A stretch of 64,000 nucleotides of DNA from Neodiprion pinetum (taxonomy: Eukaryota; Arthropoda; Insecta; Hymenoptera; Diprionidae). Numbering within the stretch: the first letter of the stretch is position 1; each line of letters begins with the position of its first letter. A program made the position numbers and the translations under genes. The notes under the pieces are model-generated. The model was not told where the DNA came from. It ran no database searches and saw nothing but the letters and a program-made list of their open reading frames with translations. The stretch is taken from NCBI RefSeq assembly GCF_021155775.2, contig NC_060235.2, forward strand, positions 12,859,193 through 12,923,192, given 5' to 3'. This document shows positions 1 through 10,840 of the stretch, in pieces.

Positions 1-3000
1 CGATGCAGCGAGAAGACGGCGAAGTTCTGAGTCTGCGCCGACGAGATTCGTTCCACAATCGCTTGCGATTGAGGCACAAATTCCTCGTCGAGATGTGAAG
101 CGTTTGTACGCCGCGATGAATGCCTCCGTCGTGTAGTCCGAAACTAGCTCGAGATGCACAGCCGAGGTCGTGAAGCAGATGAAGATAACGATATATCCCT
201 TGCATGATTTCGCTCCTCTTCCGCGGGAGGCTTGAATCGAGAATGGACCAGCGTAGTCAACGCCAGAGTGAAGAAACGGCCTTGATTGCGTGACCCGAGA
301 CTGAGGGAGTTGGCCCATCTGTTGGCTGCTGAGGGTGGCGCGATGACGCACACAAGGAACGCAACGATGTATGAACATGCGGATCGGTACTCTTCCTCCC
401 AGGATCCAGTACCGCTGTCGGATTGTAGCGAGAGTGAGTTGCGGACCTCCGTGGAGCGTCAACCGATGATGATGATCGATGATCAATGTGGAGAACGATG
501 ATTCGCGAGGCAAGATGAACGGATGCTTTTCGTCATACGAAAGCAATGAGTGATTCAGTCGACCACCGACTCTGAGGAATCCGTTCGAATCGATGAACGG
601 CGTGAGTCGCGATAGTGGATGACTTCGAGTGAGACTTGAGCTTGTCTCGATTTGGCGAATTTCTTCTGCAAAGTACGCCTGCTGGGTCACCTTGGTCCAA
701 AACAGTTGGGCGTCGCTCAATTCGAGAGTAGAGATCGGTCCGACAGTGATAGACGTGTTTACGCGATTCGATGTCGTCTTCGCGAGGAACCGATTTGCTG
801 CGCGTTTACACAATGATGTGACTTTGAGGAGAGTCGATAGTTTTGAGTAGCGATCGACGAGATCCCAGATTTGTAGCGGCTTAGCTGTTGCGATGTGCGT
901 CGACAGCCCTTTTCTTTCCTCGAGATGAATGTTTTCTTCCGGTCGCGGAGATAAGGATGGCCAATTGACAGAAGGCTTCGAGAGCCAGGATGGTCCGAAG
1001 GTCCAAAGTTCTGATTTTTGAAGTTGCTCCGGAGATGTACCACGAGACGCAAGATCAGCGGGGTTTTCAAAACCCGAGATGTGATACCAACGAGCGCGCG
1101 CGAACTCTTGGATTTCCGTTACGCGATTACGAACGAATTCCTTCCACCGCGATGGGTGGCTTTTGATCCATGCGAGCGCGACTGTGGAATCCGTCCACAG
1201 ATAAACCGGGGTGTTTTCGAAATTAAGAGTCTTTTCCACATGACACATCAACCGGACGAGAAGATTCGTAGCACAGAGTTCAAGACGAGGAATTGTCACC
1301 TTCTTTAGCGGCGCTACTTTAGTTTTCGCGCACACTAGTGAAACGCGCACTTCGTGAGTGTTGATATACGTTCGCGCGTAGATCACTGCGCCTAATGCAG
1401 TTTGAGAGGCGTCCGCGAAACCGTGAATCTCTATCCCGAGAGATGCTGAACTTGACCCGATCCATCGTGGGATGGTGATAGCTGAGATGCCTTGAAGATC
1501 TTGTAGAAACTCGATCCATCGCGAGGACAATGAAGCTGAGAGCGGCTCGTCCCAGTCGAAACCGAGTGCCCACAATTCCTGCATAAAGATTTTGGCTCTG
1601 ATCGTGATCGGCGAGAGCCATCCGAGAGGATCAAAGAGCTGCGCGGTTTGTGAGAGAACTTTTCGTTTCGTGAAATTGTCCCGAGTTTGATGAATTTGCG
1701 GAGAGAACGCAAACGCGTCGATGTCTGGTCTCCACGCAAGACCGAGAGCCCGAAAGAATGGACTTTGATCGAGATTCAGATGCATCGCGATCTCTTGATG
1801 GTCTCGAGAAATGTCAACGAGATTTTCTGGGTGGCTTGAAGTCCACTTTTGAAGTTCAAAGCCGCCCGCCTTGAGCAATTGATTGAGTTCGTTGATTTTC
1901 TCGCGACCTTGATCAACGTCCTCTGCTCCTGAGAGGATGTCGTCGACGTACGTGTTCTCGAGAATGACGTGGCTCGCAAAGGGATACTGCTTACCTTCGT
2001 CCTGAACGAGTTGATGAAGAACACGGATCGCGAGATACGGAGCGCTTGCAAGACCATACGTTACTGTAGTCAGTTGATATTCTTCAATCGGTAGCTCTGG
2101 TTCTTCCCTCCAGAGGATTCGCTGAAAATCTTGGTCATCATTGTGGACGAAAATTTGTCGGTACATCTTGACGATGTCTGATGAGAACGCGACTGGATAT
2201 TGTCGCCAGCGTAAGAGAACGTCCGCGAGGTCGGTTTGCACTTTTGGACCGACGAGAAGATTGTCATTGAGAGAGAGTCCGAGGTTGGTTCTTTGAGACC
2301 CGTTGAACACGACACGCAACTTTGTTGTTGAACTGCTGTCGCGAACTACACCGTGATGGGGAAGATAAAACACGCGGGAATTGTCTTCAGGTGTATTGAT
2401 AGCGCGACGCATGTGCCCGAGTTCACGATATTCACGAAGGAAGCTCGAGTAAGCCTCCTTGAGTTTCGCGTCGCTACCGAACCGTTTCTCCAAACGAAGG
2501 AGCATTTGATGCGCGGGATTCCGCGAGTTGCCGAGCTCTACCGAATTGTCTTTGAGCGGCAGCCGAACTACGTAACGACCGGACGCAGTTCGAGAAACCG
2601 TTTCGCGAAAGTGTTGCTCACAACGCTCTTCTTCGGACGTTAGTGCCAAAGGTTTCGACACTTCTTCCTGCTTCCAAAACTGCTGCACGAGATTGAGCAG
2701 TTCGTGATCGAGGGAGCATTGGAAGCCTTGGACTGCGCTATACGAGGGGCTTGCTGCTTCCGCTGAAACGCAGCCGGAGAGGACCCAACCGAACTGAGTT
2801 TCTTGCGCGATTGGTGTTCCTGGTGCTCCTCTTCGAACTCCTTGACCAATGATGTTGCTGTAGATGTCAGCTCCGAGAATTACGTCGATTTGACTGGGAT
2901 GTGCAAAGCTTGGATCCGCGAGGTTGAGTCCTCGTAGATGAGGCCAGTCTTCGACGAGAAGTCGAAATGAGGGTAGATACGATGTGAGTCGTGGAAGCAC

Positions 3001-4638
3001 GAGTGCCTCCACCTGACATGAGAACGAGGTGTGAGCACGAGATTGGAGTTGCAATGTCGCGATGCCGCGAGTCACTGCCGATTGATGAGCTCCGACGCCA
3101 ATGATCGGTATCGTTGCTTGATGCCGACGTAGTCGCAATTGTTGCGCTAGCGACTCCGTGACGAATGAACTTTCGGATCCTTGATCGAGTAGAGCGCGAG
3201 CGATGATTCTTTCTCCAGTCTCCGGATTCGAAGCGATCAATTGCACTGTGGCGAGAAGAACTGGAGAGCGCTTGATCATTGTAGGCTGAACTGAGTGGTT
3301 GCTCACCTGAGAGGCGCTGTTCGAGATCGGTGCGTTCTGCACTGCAGGTTGCGCTACTGCGGCCTGTCCTTGAGATGTGCCGCTGTTGGCAGCTGTCGAG
3401 ATTGAAGAAGAGTTTCGATGCAGCAAGGAATGATGTCGACCGTTGCACACGCGACACGTTTTGTTGGATCGACAGTCCTTCTGCTGATGTGGACCGAGAC
3501 AATCGAAGCAAAGCTTTTTCGCAGAAACCACTTCCCTTCTTTGATCCAGAGATTTGTCGCGAAAGGTCGAACAGAACGCGATGTAGTGGTTGCCTTTGCA
3601 ACAAGCACACGACTGTTCCTTTGATTGCGCTGTATGTGACCTTGTCGTCTGAAGATTTGACCTTCCTTGCGATGAGTGCGGTTTCGACGTCGCGATTTGA
3701 TTATGAGCATGAGCTTGCTCCACGGCTTCGAGGGTGTGGATGCGACCGATGAGAAACGCCTTGAGCTCCGCAAACGTGGGGGGCTCGAGTTTCTCGCTGA
3801 CACTTTTCTCCCACTCTTCGAGAGATGCTGGGTCGAGCTTGCGAATCGTCATGTGCACGATGATGTGATCCCCTAATTTCTCGGGACTATCGAGAAGTTC
3901 GAGTGCGCCAAGAGCTTCGCAAGTGTTGCTGTGCAAGCTCTTCAGTTCTGATGACGACTTTTTCGTGACACGAGGAATCGCGAAAAGTGTCGCGAGATGA
4001 GAATCCGTCAAAAGTCTCTTGTTTTCGTACCGCGATACGAGAGTTTCCCAGGCTCGAGGGAAGTTTTCAGCGGTAAGAGCGATGTTTTTAATGAGTTGTG
4101 ACGGTTCATCGGTAAGACTTGTTTTTAGGTAGTGCAGTTTTTCCACTTCCGAGAGTTGCGAATTTTCGCGAACGATTGATGTGAAGAGGTCGTGGAAAGA
4201 CTTCCAGTCTGAGTAATTGCCCGAGAACGTAGGCAATTCGATGCGTGGTAGCCGTTTTGAGGCTCCTCCAGTTGTGAGTTGGGGGGCTACGGCTGTTGGC
4301 ACGATCGGTGCCGATAGAGTCTTGAGAGTTCCGAGTAGATCGAGCAACTCTCCCTTCGCGTTTAAGTATTGCTCTTCGCACTGTCCGTAATAGTCTTTCG
4401 CGAAATACGAAAGTCTTTTGATAGCGTCGAGTTGATCACCTTTTGCTGCGATTCTAATTTGATCGACTGTCTCGTGCATGTCTTGGAACTTCAGCCAATT
4501 TGAATTTAAAGCATCTAATCGCGATTGCACTTGCCCGAGGGTTGTTTTTGCTTCACCGAGCTTGCGCAAGTTTTCGAGAGTGCGACAGATGCGCCTGAAG
4601 AGATCGGTTTGACGTTCAATGTATTCGTCGATCGTCAT
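1..4638 (-). CDS. BEL/Pao gag-pol polyprotein, partial (1546 codons visible)
   Basis: Polyprotein for capsid, protease, reverse transcriptase, RNase H and integrase. The ATG is at 4638. The same frame holds at residue 485 (protease D-Q-G), residue 897 (RT YVDD), about 1002 (the FDPLGW segment) and at base 1, so there is no net frameshift. Order: coiled N-terminus; DUF1759-type gag with the GNYSDW motif (~residue 140); zinc knuckles (~residues 350-400); aspartic protease; RT; RNase H; then the integrase core up to the second catalytic Asp (SDCGTN). Single-frame gag-pol is usual for BEL/Pao. The end is cut by the window, not by a stop. I checked the frame at several points but did not read every codon. 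Confidence 0.88.
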   Translation of the reverse strand, partial: MTIDEYIERQTDLFRRICRTLENLRKLGEAKTTLGQVQSRLDALNSNWLKFQDMHETVDQIRIAAKGDQLDAIKRLSYFAKDYYGQCEEQYLNAKGELLDLLGTLKTLSAPIVPTAVAPQLTTGGASKRLPRIELPTFSGNYSDWKSFHDLFTSIVRENSQLSEVEKLHYLKTSLTDEPSQLIKNIALTAENFPRAWETLVSRYENKRLLTDSHLATLFAIPRVTKKSSSELKSLHSNTCEALGALELLDSPEKLGDHIIVHMTIRKLDPASLEEWEKSVSEKLEPPTFAELKAFLIGRIHTLEAVEQAHAHNQIATSKPHSSQGRSNLQTTRSHTAQSKEQSCACCKGNHYIAFCSTFRDKSLDQRREVVSAKKLCFDCLGPHQQKDCRSNKTCRVCNGRHHSLLHRNSSSISTAANSGTSQGQAAVAQPAVQNAPISNSASQVSNHSVQPTMIKRSPVLLATVQLIASNPETGERIIARALLDQGSESSFVTESLAQQLRLRRHQATIPIIGVGAHQSAVTRGIATLQLQSRAHTSFSCQVEALVLPRLTSYLPSFRLLVEDWPHLRGLNLADPSFAHPSQIDVILGADIYSNIIGQGVRRGAPGTPIAQETQFGWVLSGCVSAEAASPSYSAVQGFQCSLDHELLNLVQQFWKQEEVSKPLALTSEEERCEQHFRETVSRTASGRYVVRLPLKDNSVELGNSRNPAHQMLLRLEKRFGSDAKLKEAYSSFLREYRELGHMRRAINTPEDNSRVFYLPHHGVVRDSSSTTKLRVVFNGSQRTNLGLSLNDNLLVGPKVQTDLADVLLRWRQYPVAFSSDIVKMYRQIFVHNDDQDFQRILWREEPELPIEEYQLTTVTYGLASAPYLAIRVLHQLVQDEGKQYPFASHVILENTYVDDILSGAEDVDQGREKINELNQLLKAGGFELQKWTSSHPENLVDISRDHQEIAMHLNLDQSPFFRALGLAWRPDIDAFAFSPQIHQTRDNFTKRKVLSQTAQLFDPLGWLSPITIRAKIFMQELWALGFDWDEPLSASLSSRWIEFLQDLQGISAITIPRWIGSSSASLGIEIHGFADASQTALGAVIYARTYINTHEVRVSLVCAKTKVAPLKKVTIPRLELCATNLLVRLMCHVEKTLNFENTPVYLWTDSTVALAWIKSHPSRWKEFVRNRVTEIQEFARARWYHISGFENPADLASRGTSPEQLQKSELWTFGPSWLSKPSVNWPSLSPRPEENIHLEERKGLSTHIATAKPLQIWDLVDRYSKLSTLLKVTSLCKRAANRFLAKTTSNRVNTSITVGPISTLELSDAQLFWTKVTQQAYFAEEIRQIETSSSLTRSHPLSRLTPFIDSNGFLRVGGRLNHSLLSYDEKHPFILPRESSFSTLIIDHHHRLTLHGGPQLTLATIRQRYWILGGRVPIRMFIHRCVPCVRHRATLSSQQMGQLPQSRVTQSRPFLHSGVDYAGPFSIQASRGRGAKSCKGYIVIFICFTTSAVHLELVSDYTTEAFIAAYKRFTSRRGICASIASDCGTNLVGADSELRRLLAAS

Positions 4639-5018
4639 CTTGACAAACGAGAAAGTGTAACTCACGCGACGAACAGAGTTTTCACGAACGAGATACGCAC
4701 ACAGTGATAATAGGGCGTCGCGATACACACTTCGAGAGATCGGTGTTGTTGACGCTCAGATCTTAGTCACGGTCACTACAGAGGACACCGCACGTTTGAA
4801 TTTAACGGACGCGACTGATTTTGATGATGGTTTTCACCGATAACGATATTGTTCACTTTGGTTGCGTGAACTTTCGCAACTTGATGCACACGCGATAGTT
4901 TCGTTTCACTCACTGGCTAATTCGTTTTCCCGTAAGTCGCAACGATTCGAAAGATTCGACTCGATTTGCGAATGATCCGATTCGATTCGCGACTGATCCG
5001 GCTCGAAGGACCAAAAAA
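4639..5018 (-). other. BEL element 5' leader with primer-binding site (about 4996-5018)
   Basis: Non-coding leader between 5' LTR and gag-pol ATG. Next to the LTR, the minus strand reads TGGTCCTTCGAGCCGG, the same PBS as in the second BEL element at 27046-27068. The leader also holds short degenerate repeats of the form cgattcg/gactgatccg. No ORF is supported. Confidence 0.75.
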
Positions 5019-5435
5019 TGTTAAGAGAGATGGCAAAAAGGATATGGATCATCGACGTGGGATCCGCGAATTAGTGACGGGAACGAGTGTGAATGAAACG
5101 AAATGATGTAGAGATGTAGAGAGATGATGATTAACAGAAACCGAGGATTTTTATTGGTTTTGATGCGGCGATACCGACCGTATCGCAAGAGAACGTTACA
5201 GAGAGTGAAGATTTCACAGAGCGAGAGAACACATAGATTATACACATACATGATTTCGAGATAGTAGACAATACATGAGATACAGCTGATGGGTTTTGAG
5301 TCGCGACACGGGCAAGCGGCGAGATTTGACGCAGAGACGGCAAGTAAACATTGCACGCGAGTGTGCGTAAATGTACGAGGACGATTTTGAGTGTCGCGAG
5401 ACACACATTTAACTATTCGATACCTTGCCGAAACA
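5019..5435 (-). repeat. 5' LTR of the left BEL/Pao element
   Basis: On the plus strand it starts TGTTAAGAGAG right after the PBS and ends GCCGAAACA where the (TA)n satellite begins. TG/CA ends and a TGTT/AACA inverted terminus support the limits. The partner LTR is outside the window, so length (417 bp) and age cannot be confirmed. Small ORFs on the minus strand here (about 90-127 codons) show no domain and I treat them as chance. Confidence 0.75.
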
Positions 5436-5814
5436 TATATATATATATATATATATATATGTGTATATATATATTTATATATATATACATGTATATGTAA
5501 ATATATTTATATATATTCATATTATACATTAATATAATAGAATATAAATGAAGGGGATTGAGGTAAATATGTAATAAAGTAAAAATGATTAAGGATGGAA
5601 AAAATTATAGAAAAATGAAATAAAATAAAAAATAAGCGAATAAAAAAAATATTCAGAACTTTTCTGATAATTATGCATAATTTTAAAAATTTGAAATATT
5701 GTGGAAAAAATTTTTTTTTTAATTTGCCTTCTCTTAAAAGTATATTGAAAATCATAATATACATATATATATTCATATACATATGTATATATATATATAT
5801 ATATATTTGTATAC

Positions 5815-5852
<38 letters not shown>

Positions 5853-6230
5853 GTATATATATATGTATATATATGTATATATATACATATACAGATATAT
5901 ATGTATATATATATTCATATATATTTATATTATACATTAATATAATAGAATATAAATAAAGGTAATTGAGGTAAATAATGTAATAAAATAAAAAATAATT
6001 GCGAATGGAAAAAATTATGAAAAAATGAAATGAAATGAAAAATAAGCGAATAATTGAAAATATTCAGGATTTTTCGAATAATTATACATAATTTTAGAAA
6101 ATTGAAATAATGTGAGAAAAATTTTTTTTCCTTCAATTTCCCATTTTTCAAAAGTAAATTGAAAATGGTAATATACGGATGTATATACATATATATATAT
6201 ATGTATAGATATATATATATATATATATTC

Positions 6231-6298
<68 letters not shown>

Positions 6299-7130
6299 GT
6301 ATATATATATGTATATGTGTATATATATGTATATATATATATACATATATATGTGTATATATATTTATATATATTTATATTATACATTAATATGATAGAA
6401 TATAAATGAAGGTGATTGAGGTAAATATGTAATAAAGTAAGAATGATTAAGGATGGAAAAAATTATAAAAAAATGAAATAAAATAAAAAATATGCGAATG
6501 ATTAAAAATATTTAGGATTTTTCTGATAATTATGCATAATTTTGAGAAAATTGAAATAATGTAAGAAAAATTTTCTTTCTTTCAATTTCCTATTTTTCAA
6601 AAGTGAATCAAAAATTATAATATACATATGTATGCATATATATACATATAAATATATATATATGTGTATAAATATATATATATTTATATATGTTTATATT
6701 ATACCTTATTATAATATAATCTAGATGAAGGTAATTGAGGTAAATAATGTAATAAAATAAAAAATAATTGTAAATTGAAAAATTAATAATAAATGGAATA
6801 AAATCAGAAATAAGCGAATAATTAAAAATATTCAGGATTTTTCTCATAATTATACATGATTTTAAAAAATTGAAATATTGTGGAAAAAAACTTTTTTTTT
6901 CCATTTTCCCTTTTTTTCACAAGTAAATTGGTAATCATAATATACATATATACATTCATATATATAAGTATATATATTTATATATATATGTATATGTATA
7001 TATATGTATATAAATATATAAATATATATATGTATATACATCTATATCTATATATATATATATATATTTATACATATATATATTTATATATATGTATGTA
7101 TATATATATATATATATGATTATATAAATG
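5436..7130 (+). repeat. AT-rich satellite family 2, forward orientation
   Basis: Three to four diverged units. Each has a (TA)n/(TATG)n stretch of variable length, then gaatataaat, a block like aaggtaattgaggtaaata, gcgaataattgaaaatattcaggattttt, and an A-run/T-run hairpin followed by ttcaaaagtaaattgaaaat. Unit length varies (~320-450 bp) mainly through the TA tract. The block order is the same as in family 1, so the two are diverged relatives. The many I/Y-rich ORFs here are translations of (TA)n and are not genes. Confidence 0.85.
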
Positions 7131-8044
7131 TATATTATAATTTTCAGTTTACTTTCGAAAAATAGGAAATTGAAAGAAAAAAAATTTTTCTCACATCATT
7201 TCAATTTTTTAAATTTATGAATAATTATTAGAAAAATCCTGAATTTTTTTAATTACTTGCTTGGTTTTCATTTTATTTCATTTTTAATCATTTTTTTCTT
7301 CTATAATCATTCTTTATTCTATCCCATTTTTCACCCTAATTACCTTCTTCTATATTCTATTATATAAATGTATAATATAAATATATATAAATAAAAATAT
7401 ATTACATATATATACATATATGTGTATGTATATATATATTCACGTGTGTGTTTGTATATATTTATATATGTATATTATAACTTGCAATTCACTTTTAAAA
7501 AGAGGGAAATTCAAACAAAAAAATTTTTCTAACATTATTTCAATTCTTTGAAATTATGTACAATTATGAGAAAAATCTTCAGTATTTTTGATGATCCGCT
7601 TGTTTTTTATTTTATTTCATTTTTTTATCAATTTTTTCTTCTATATTCATTTTTTATTTTATCCCATTTTTTACCCTAATTACCTTCTTTTATTTTTGAT
7701 TATATAAATGTATATTTATATATATATACATATATATGTATATATATATATATATATACGTGTGTGCGTATATATGTATATATGTTTATTATAACTTGCA
7801 ATTTACTTTTAAAAAGAGGGAAGTTTAAAAAAAAAAATTTTTTCGACATTATTTCAATTTTTTAAAATTATGTATAATTATTAGAAAATTCCTAAATATT
7901 TTCAATTATTCGCTTACTTTTTATTTTATTCCCTTTTTTTCTAATTTTTCTCATTTATAATCATTTTTTATTCTATTACATGATTTACTCTAATTACCTT
8001 CATTTATATTCTATTATATGGATGTATAATATAAATATATGTAA

Positions 8045-8091
<47 letters not shown>

Positions 8092-8640
8092 CGTGTGTGT
8101 GTATATATGTATATGTATATTTTAATTTGCAATTTACTTTTAAAAGGAGGAAAATTTGAAAAAAAAATTTTTTTAACATTATTTCAATTTTTTGAAAATA
8201 TGTATAATTATTAGGTAAATTCTTGATATTTTCAATTATCTGCTTGGTTTTTATTTTATTTCATTTTTCAATCATTTTTTTCTTTCATAATTATTTTTCC
8301 ATTTTATCCCATTTTTCACCCTAATTACCTTCTTTTATATTCTATTATATGAATGTATAATATAAATATATATAAATGAAAATATATATATATATTTATA
8401 CATATATATGTATATATATATAGACGTGTGTGTGTGTATATATATATGTATATTATAACTTGCAATTCATTTTCAAAAAGAGGAAAATTCAAAAAAAAAA
8501 TTTTTCTCAACATGATTTAAATTTTTTAAAATTATGTATAATCATTAGAATAATCCTAAATATTTTCAATTATTCGCTTACTTTTTATTTTAAATAATTT
8601 TTTTATTTTTTTTCATTTATAATCATTTTTCATTTTAAAT
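7131..8640 (-). repeat. AT-rich satellite family 2, inverted orientation
   Basis: The same unit as 5436-7130 but reverse-complemented: the marker accctaattaccttcttttat recurs near 7333, 7673, 7996 and 8317 (~330-bp spacing). The orientation switch lies in a TA tract near 7125, so the two halves form a large imperfect inverted repeat. No coding potential. Confidence 0.85.
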
Positions 8641-8699
8641 CGCACAGAGAACTCTTTGATTCTCTTAGATCTTTCTCAATTTCCCCCCGTTGTAACAAT
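8641..8699. other. Short non-satellite junction sequence
   Basis: About 58 bp (cgcacagagaactc... to ...cccccgttgtaaca) match neither satellite family. It sits exactly where family 2 (inverted) changes to family 1 (forward). The end gtaaca followed by atatat resembles the outer edge of the gypsy LTR at 35034, so it may be the tip of a truncated LTR. Too short for a firm call. Confidence 0.35.
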
Positions 8700-8811
8700 A
8701 TATTTATATATATGTATATTATTATATATGTATTTTTTTTTGTATATTTTTTTTTCACAAATTTCTCTTTCTTTAAAAGTAAATTTAAAATTATAAAATG
8801 AATATATATGT
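8700..8811 (+). repeat. Satellite family 1 fragment
   Basis: A partial monomer: TA tract, T-run, then caaatttctctttctttaaaagtaaatt as in the family 1 units. It is interrupted at 8811 by the solo LTR and continues at 10841. Confidence 0.75.
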
Positions 8812-10840
8812 TGTGACGTGGATTTTTCCCGCTCTTCGGTCACTCGGAGAAAATGACAGAGAACTTACCGCGTGCACAATAATTTGGCGTCCACGATGTA
8901 CCCTGGATCTAAAACAATATCGCAAAGTTTTTGTTGGGCGCCTGGCGTGATTAACACGCCTCGAAATCATTAATACGCTATTCCTCGGGCATATGCTCGA
9001 TAGCTCAGTACCGCGTAGAGGGGAGGGGTAATTTTTGGAGAGAGAGAGAGACACTCGAAATACACACGCTATTTAACAAAAGTAAAATAAAATCTTATAT
9101 TTCACAATAGCGGTGATACAAAACAAAAAAAAAAAAAATATAATTCAAAAATCGCTCATCGCGAGTCTAAAACTAAACATAGAATTATACGTAACCTACT
9201 CTATTTCTTACTCTAATGAGCTCGCGGCTCCCTAACTAAAACGTCACTCGACGATCGCAACATCCTCATACGCAATTCTCAAAACGTCACTCGACGATCG
9301 CAACATCCTCATACGCAATTCTCAATTCGCAAATTCGCCGTTTGTTCTCCATGGCGATGATTGCTCGAAACGAAACTAAAACTAATTATTCGACGGTGCG
9401 CCGTCAGGTCTCGCAACTTAAAACACCATGCTCAAACTTCTCGTCTCAACTGCTGCGCAACGCAACGGCAATTTCGACTATACATCGCCTAACCTCGACT
9501 AAACACTATCTTAACTGAACGTAAACTTAACTAAGCGCAAGCACCACTACGTTTAACTTTAACTATACACAAGCTCAAAGTAACTCAACTCAACCTACAT
9601 TATCTTAACTAACGGGTACGGAACTCAATGCAGGCGCAACTAAACGTAACCTAAACTATACGCAATCGCAACGCATCCGAACTTAATTCTTTTCAAAATC
9701 CTCCAAAACGTTACCCGCTAATCCGAGCACTCCAATTCGGTGCTTCCCGACCTACTCGAGAGGTGACACAAAAAGAAAACGATAACGCGGCTCGACCCGG
9801 TACGGCGAAATTCGGCTATACTTGGTTTCACTAACGAGAAAGATTCAACTAAAACCCGTGACTCTACTCAACTTTTTCAAAAACTCAAAATTTACTTTAC
9901 TCTAACCCGCGTACTCAGGCTACGGTCATCAAGCAAGAGAATCGGCAAAAGAATTTCGAGTACTTTTCTACAACGCAAATCCAAAACGGCTATCCGTTAC
10001 TCGGCAAGCCTTTTCACAATTATGCTCGAAATTCAATCGCGGGGATAGAAGCAGCGCTTACCTTCTACATCCTTGCAACCCCCTTTCCATGCCCTTCGCG
10101 ATTTTTGGGCGACTCCATTGCTTCGCGAACTCCCCCAAAACGTGACTACTAATCACGACCGCCAGAACCAGAGTGGTTTCAAAAACCTACCACCTGCCGC
10201 AACACGGATCTCGATACGCCATCCCACACGTGACGTCATACCCCCAAGAATACGCAATAATTGATCCGTCATCGATTTCGTCGATCGCGCAACTCAACGC
10301 GCACCTTCGATAGCATCGCTGCGCAGAACTTAAAGCTAGCTCGCAATCTCGTCCTCCGCGCAGCTCCATGACGTCTTGGCGGTGAGCGTGGTGCTCCCTC
10401 GTCGCTAGTCGGTCCGTCGCAAGTTCGCTGGTCAATTGTTGGCGGGGTGAAGTGGAAGAGGCTGCGGCGCGCCGGCCGCCAGCGGGAATCGCGTCCACCT
10501 TGGATTTCCGCGATGCGGGGATCTGCGTCGGCTCCCCCTCCGCAGCCTCGACATCCTTCCTTCGCAATTGTCGCTAGTCCGCCACTTCGCACTTTCCTCG
10601 AATTCGGTGTCAACTTCTTGCCTCATGCCGTTGTAGCTCGAAAAATAAAAAAACAAAAAAAACTGAAATATCTTATGCTGGTCGCTAAAGTGTCCCCTCT
10701 CGTAGTTTCGGATGCGTGACTCTAGTCCTGGCGCTCTTTTCCAAAAACTTCGCGACTCGATTTCGGAAATTCCTAAATTTTTGGTTCCGCCCAGGGTTCG
10801 AGGAGCCCCTTGTAACGGGCATCAAAAATGCCACGTTACA
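8812..10840. mobile_element. Solo LTR, 2029 bp, with 4-bp target duplication
   Basis: The ends are TGTGACGTGG...CCACGTTACA, TG/CA with a 10-bp terminal inverted repeat (one mismatch). It is flanked on both sides by ATGT (8808-8811 and 10841-10844), so insertion in the satellite is clear. There is no internal coding region or second LTR, which fits LTR-LTR recombination of a Ty3/gypsy-type element. The interior is less AT-rich than the satellite, and its right part (10270-10600) is GC-rich. Overlapping ORFs at 10187-10719 in several frames show no domain and I do not call them genes. Orientation is not determined. Confidence 0.75.
9238..9324 (+). repeat. 44-bp tandem duplication inside the solo LTR
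   Basis: Two head-to-tail copies of a 44-bp unit starting aaacgtcactcgacg, at 9238 and 9282, appear identical except at the last base or two. This is a recent local duplication within the LTR. Confidence 0.85.

Larger units (their letters stand above)
1..5435 (-). mobile_element. BEL/Pao LTR retrotransposon, 5' part, runs off left edge
   Basis: Read on the minus strand: a 417-bp 5' LTR (5019-5435), primer-binding site, 380-bp leader and a long gag-pol frame still open at base 1. The 3' end, including the 3' LTR, lies outside the window. The LTR has TG...CA ends with a short inverted repeat (TGTT/AACA). The outer edge abuts a (TA)n tract of the satellite, so the target duplication cannot be checked. 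The protein is clearly related to that of the BEL element at 20810-28060, but LTRs and leader differ, so this is another family. Confidence 0.9.

Noticed and set aside
286..4707. Many plus- and minus-strand ORFs of 60-250 codons
   Set aside because: They are other-frame shadows of the single BEL gag-pol frame, which is open through the left edge.
5589..7119. Several 80-109 codon ORFs rich in Ile and Tyr
   Set aside because: They are translations of (TA)n and (TATG)n satellite tracts on both strands, with no conserved domain.
10187..10719. Overlapping ORFs of 74-126 codons on both strands in the solo LTR
   Set aside because: GC-rich stretch open in several frames at once with no motif; typical of chance.
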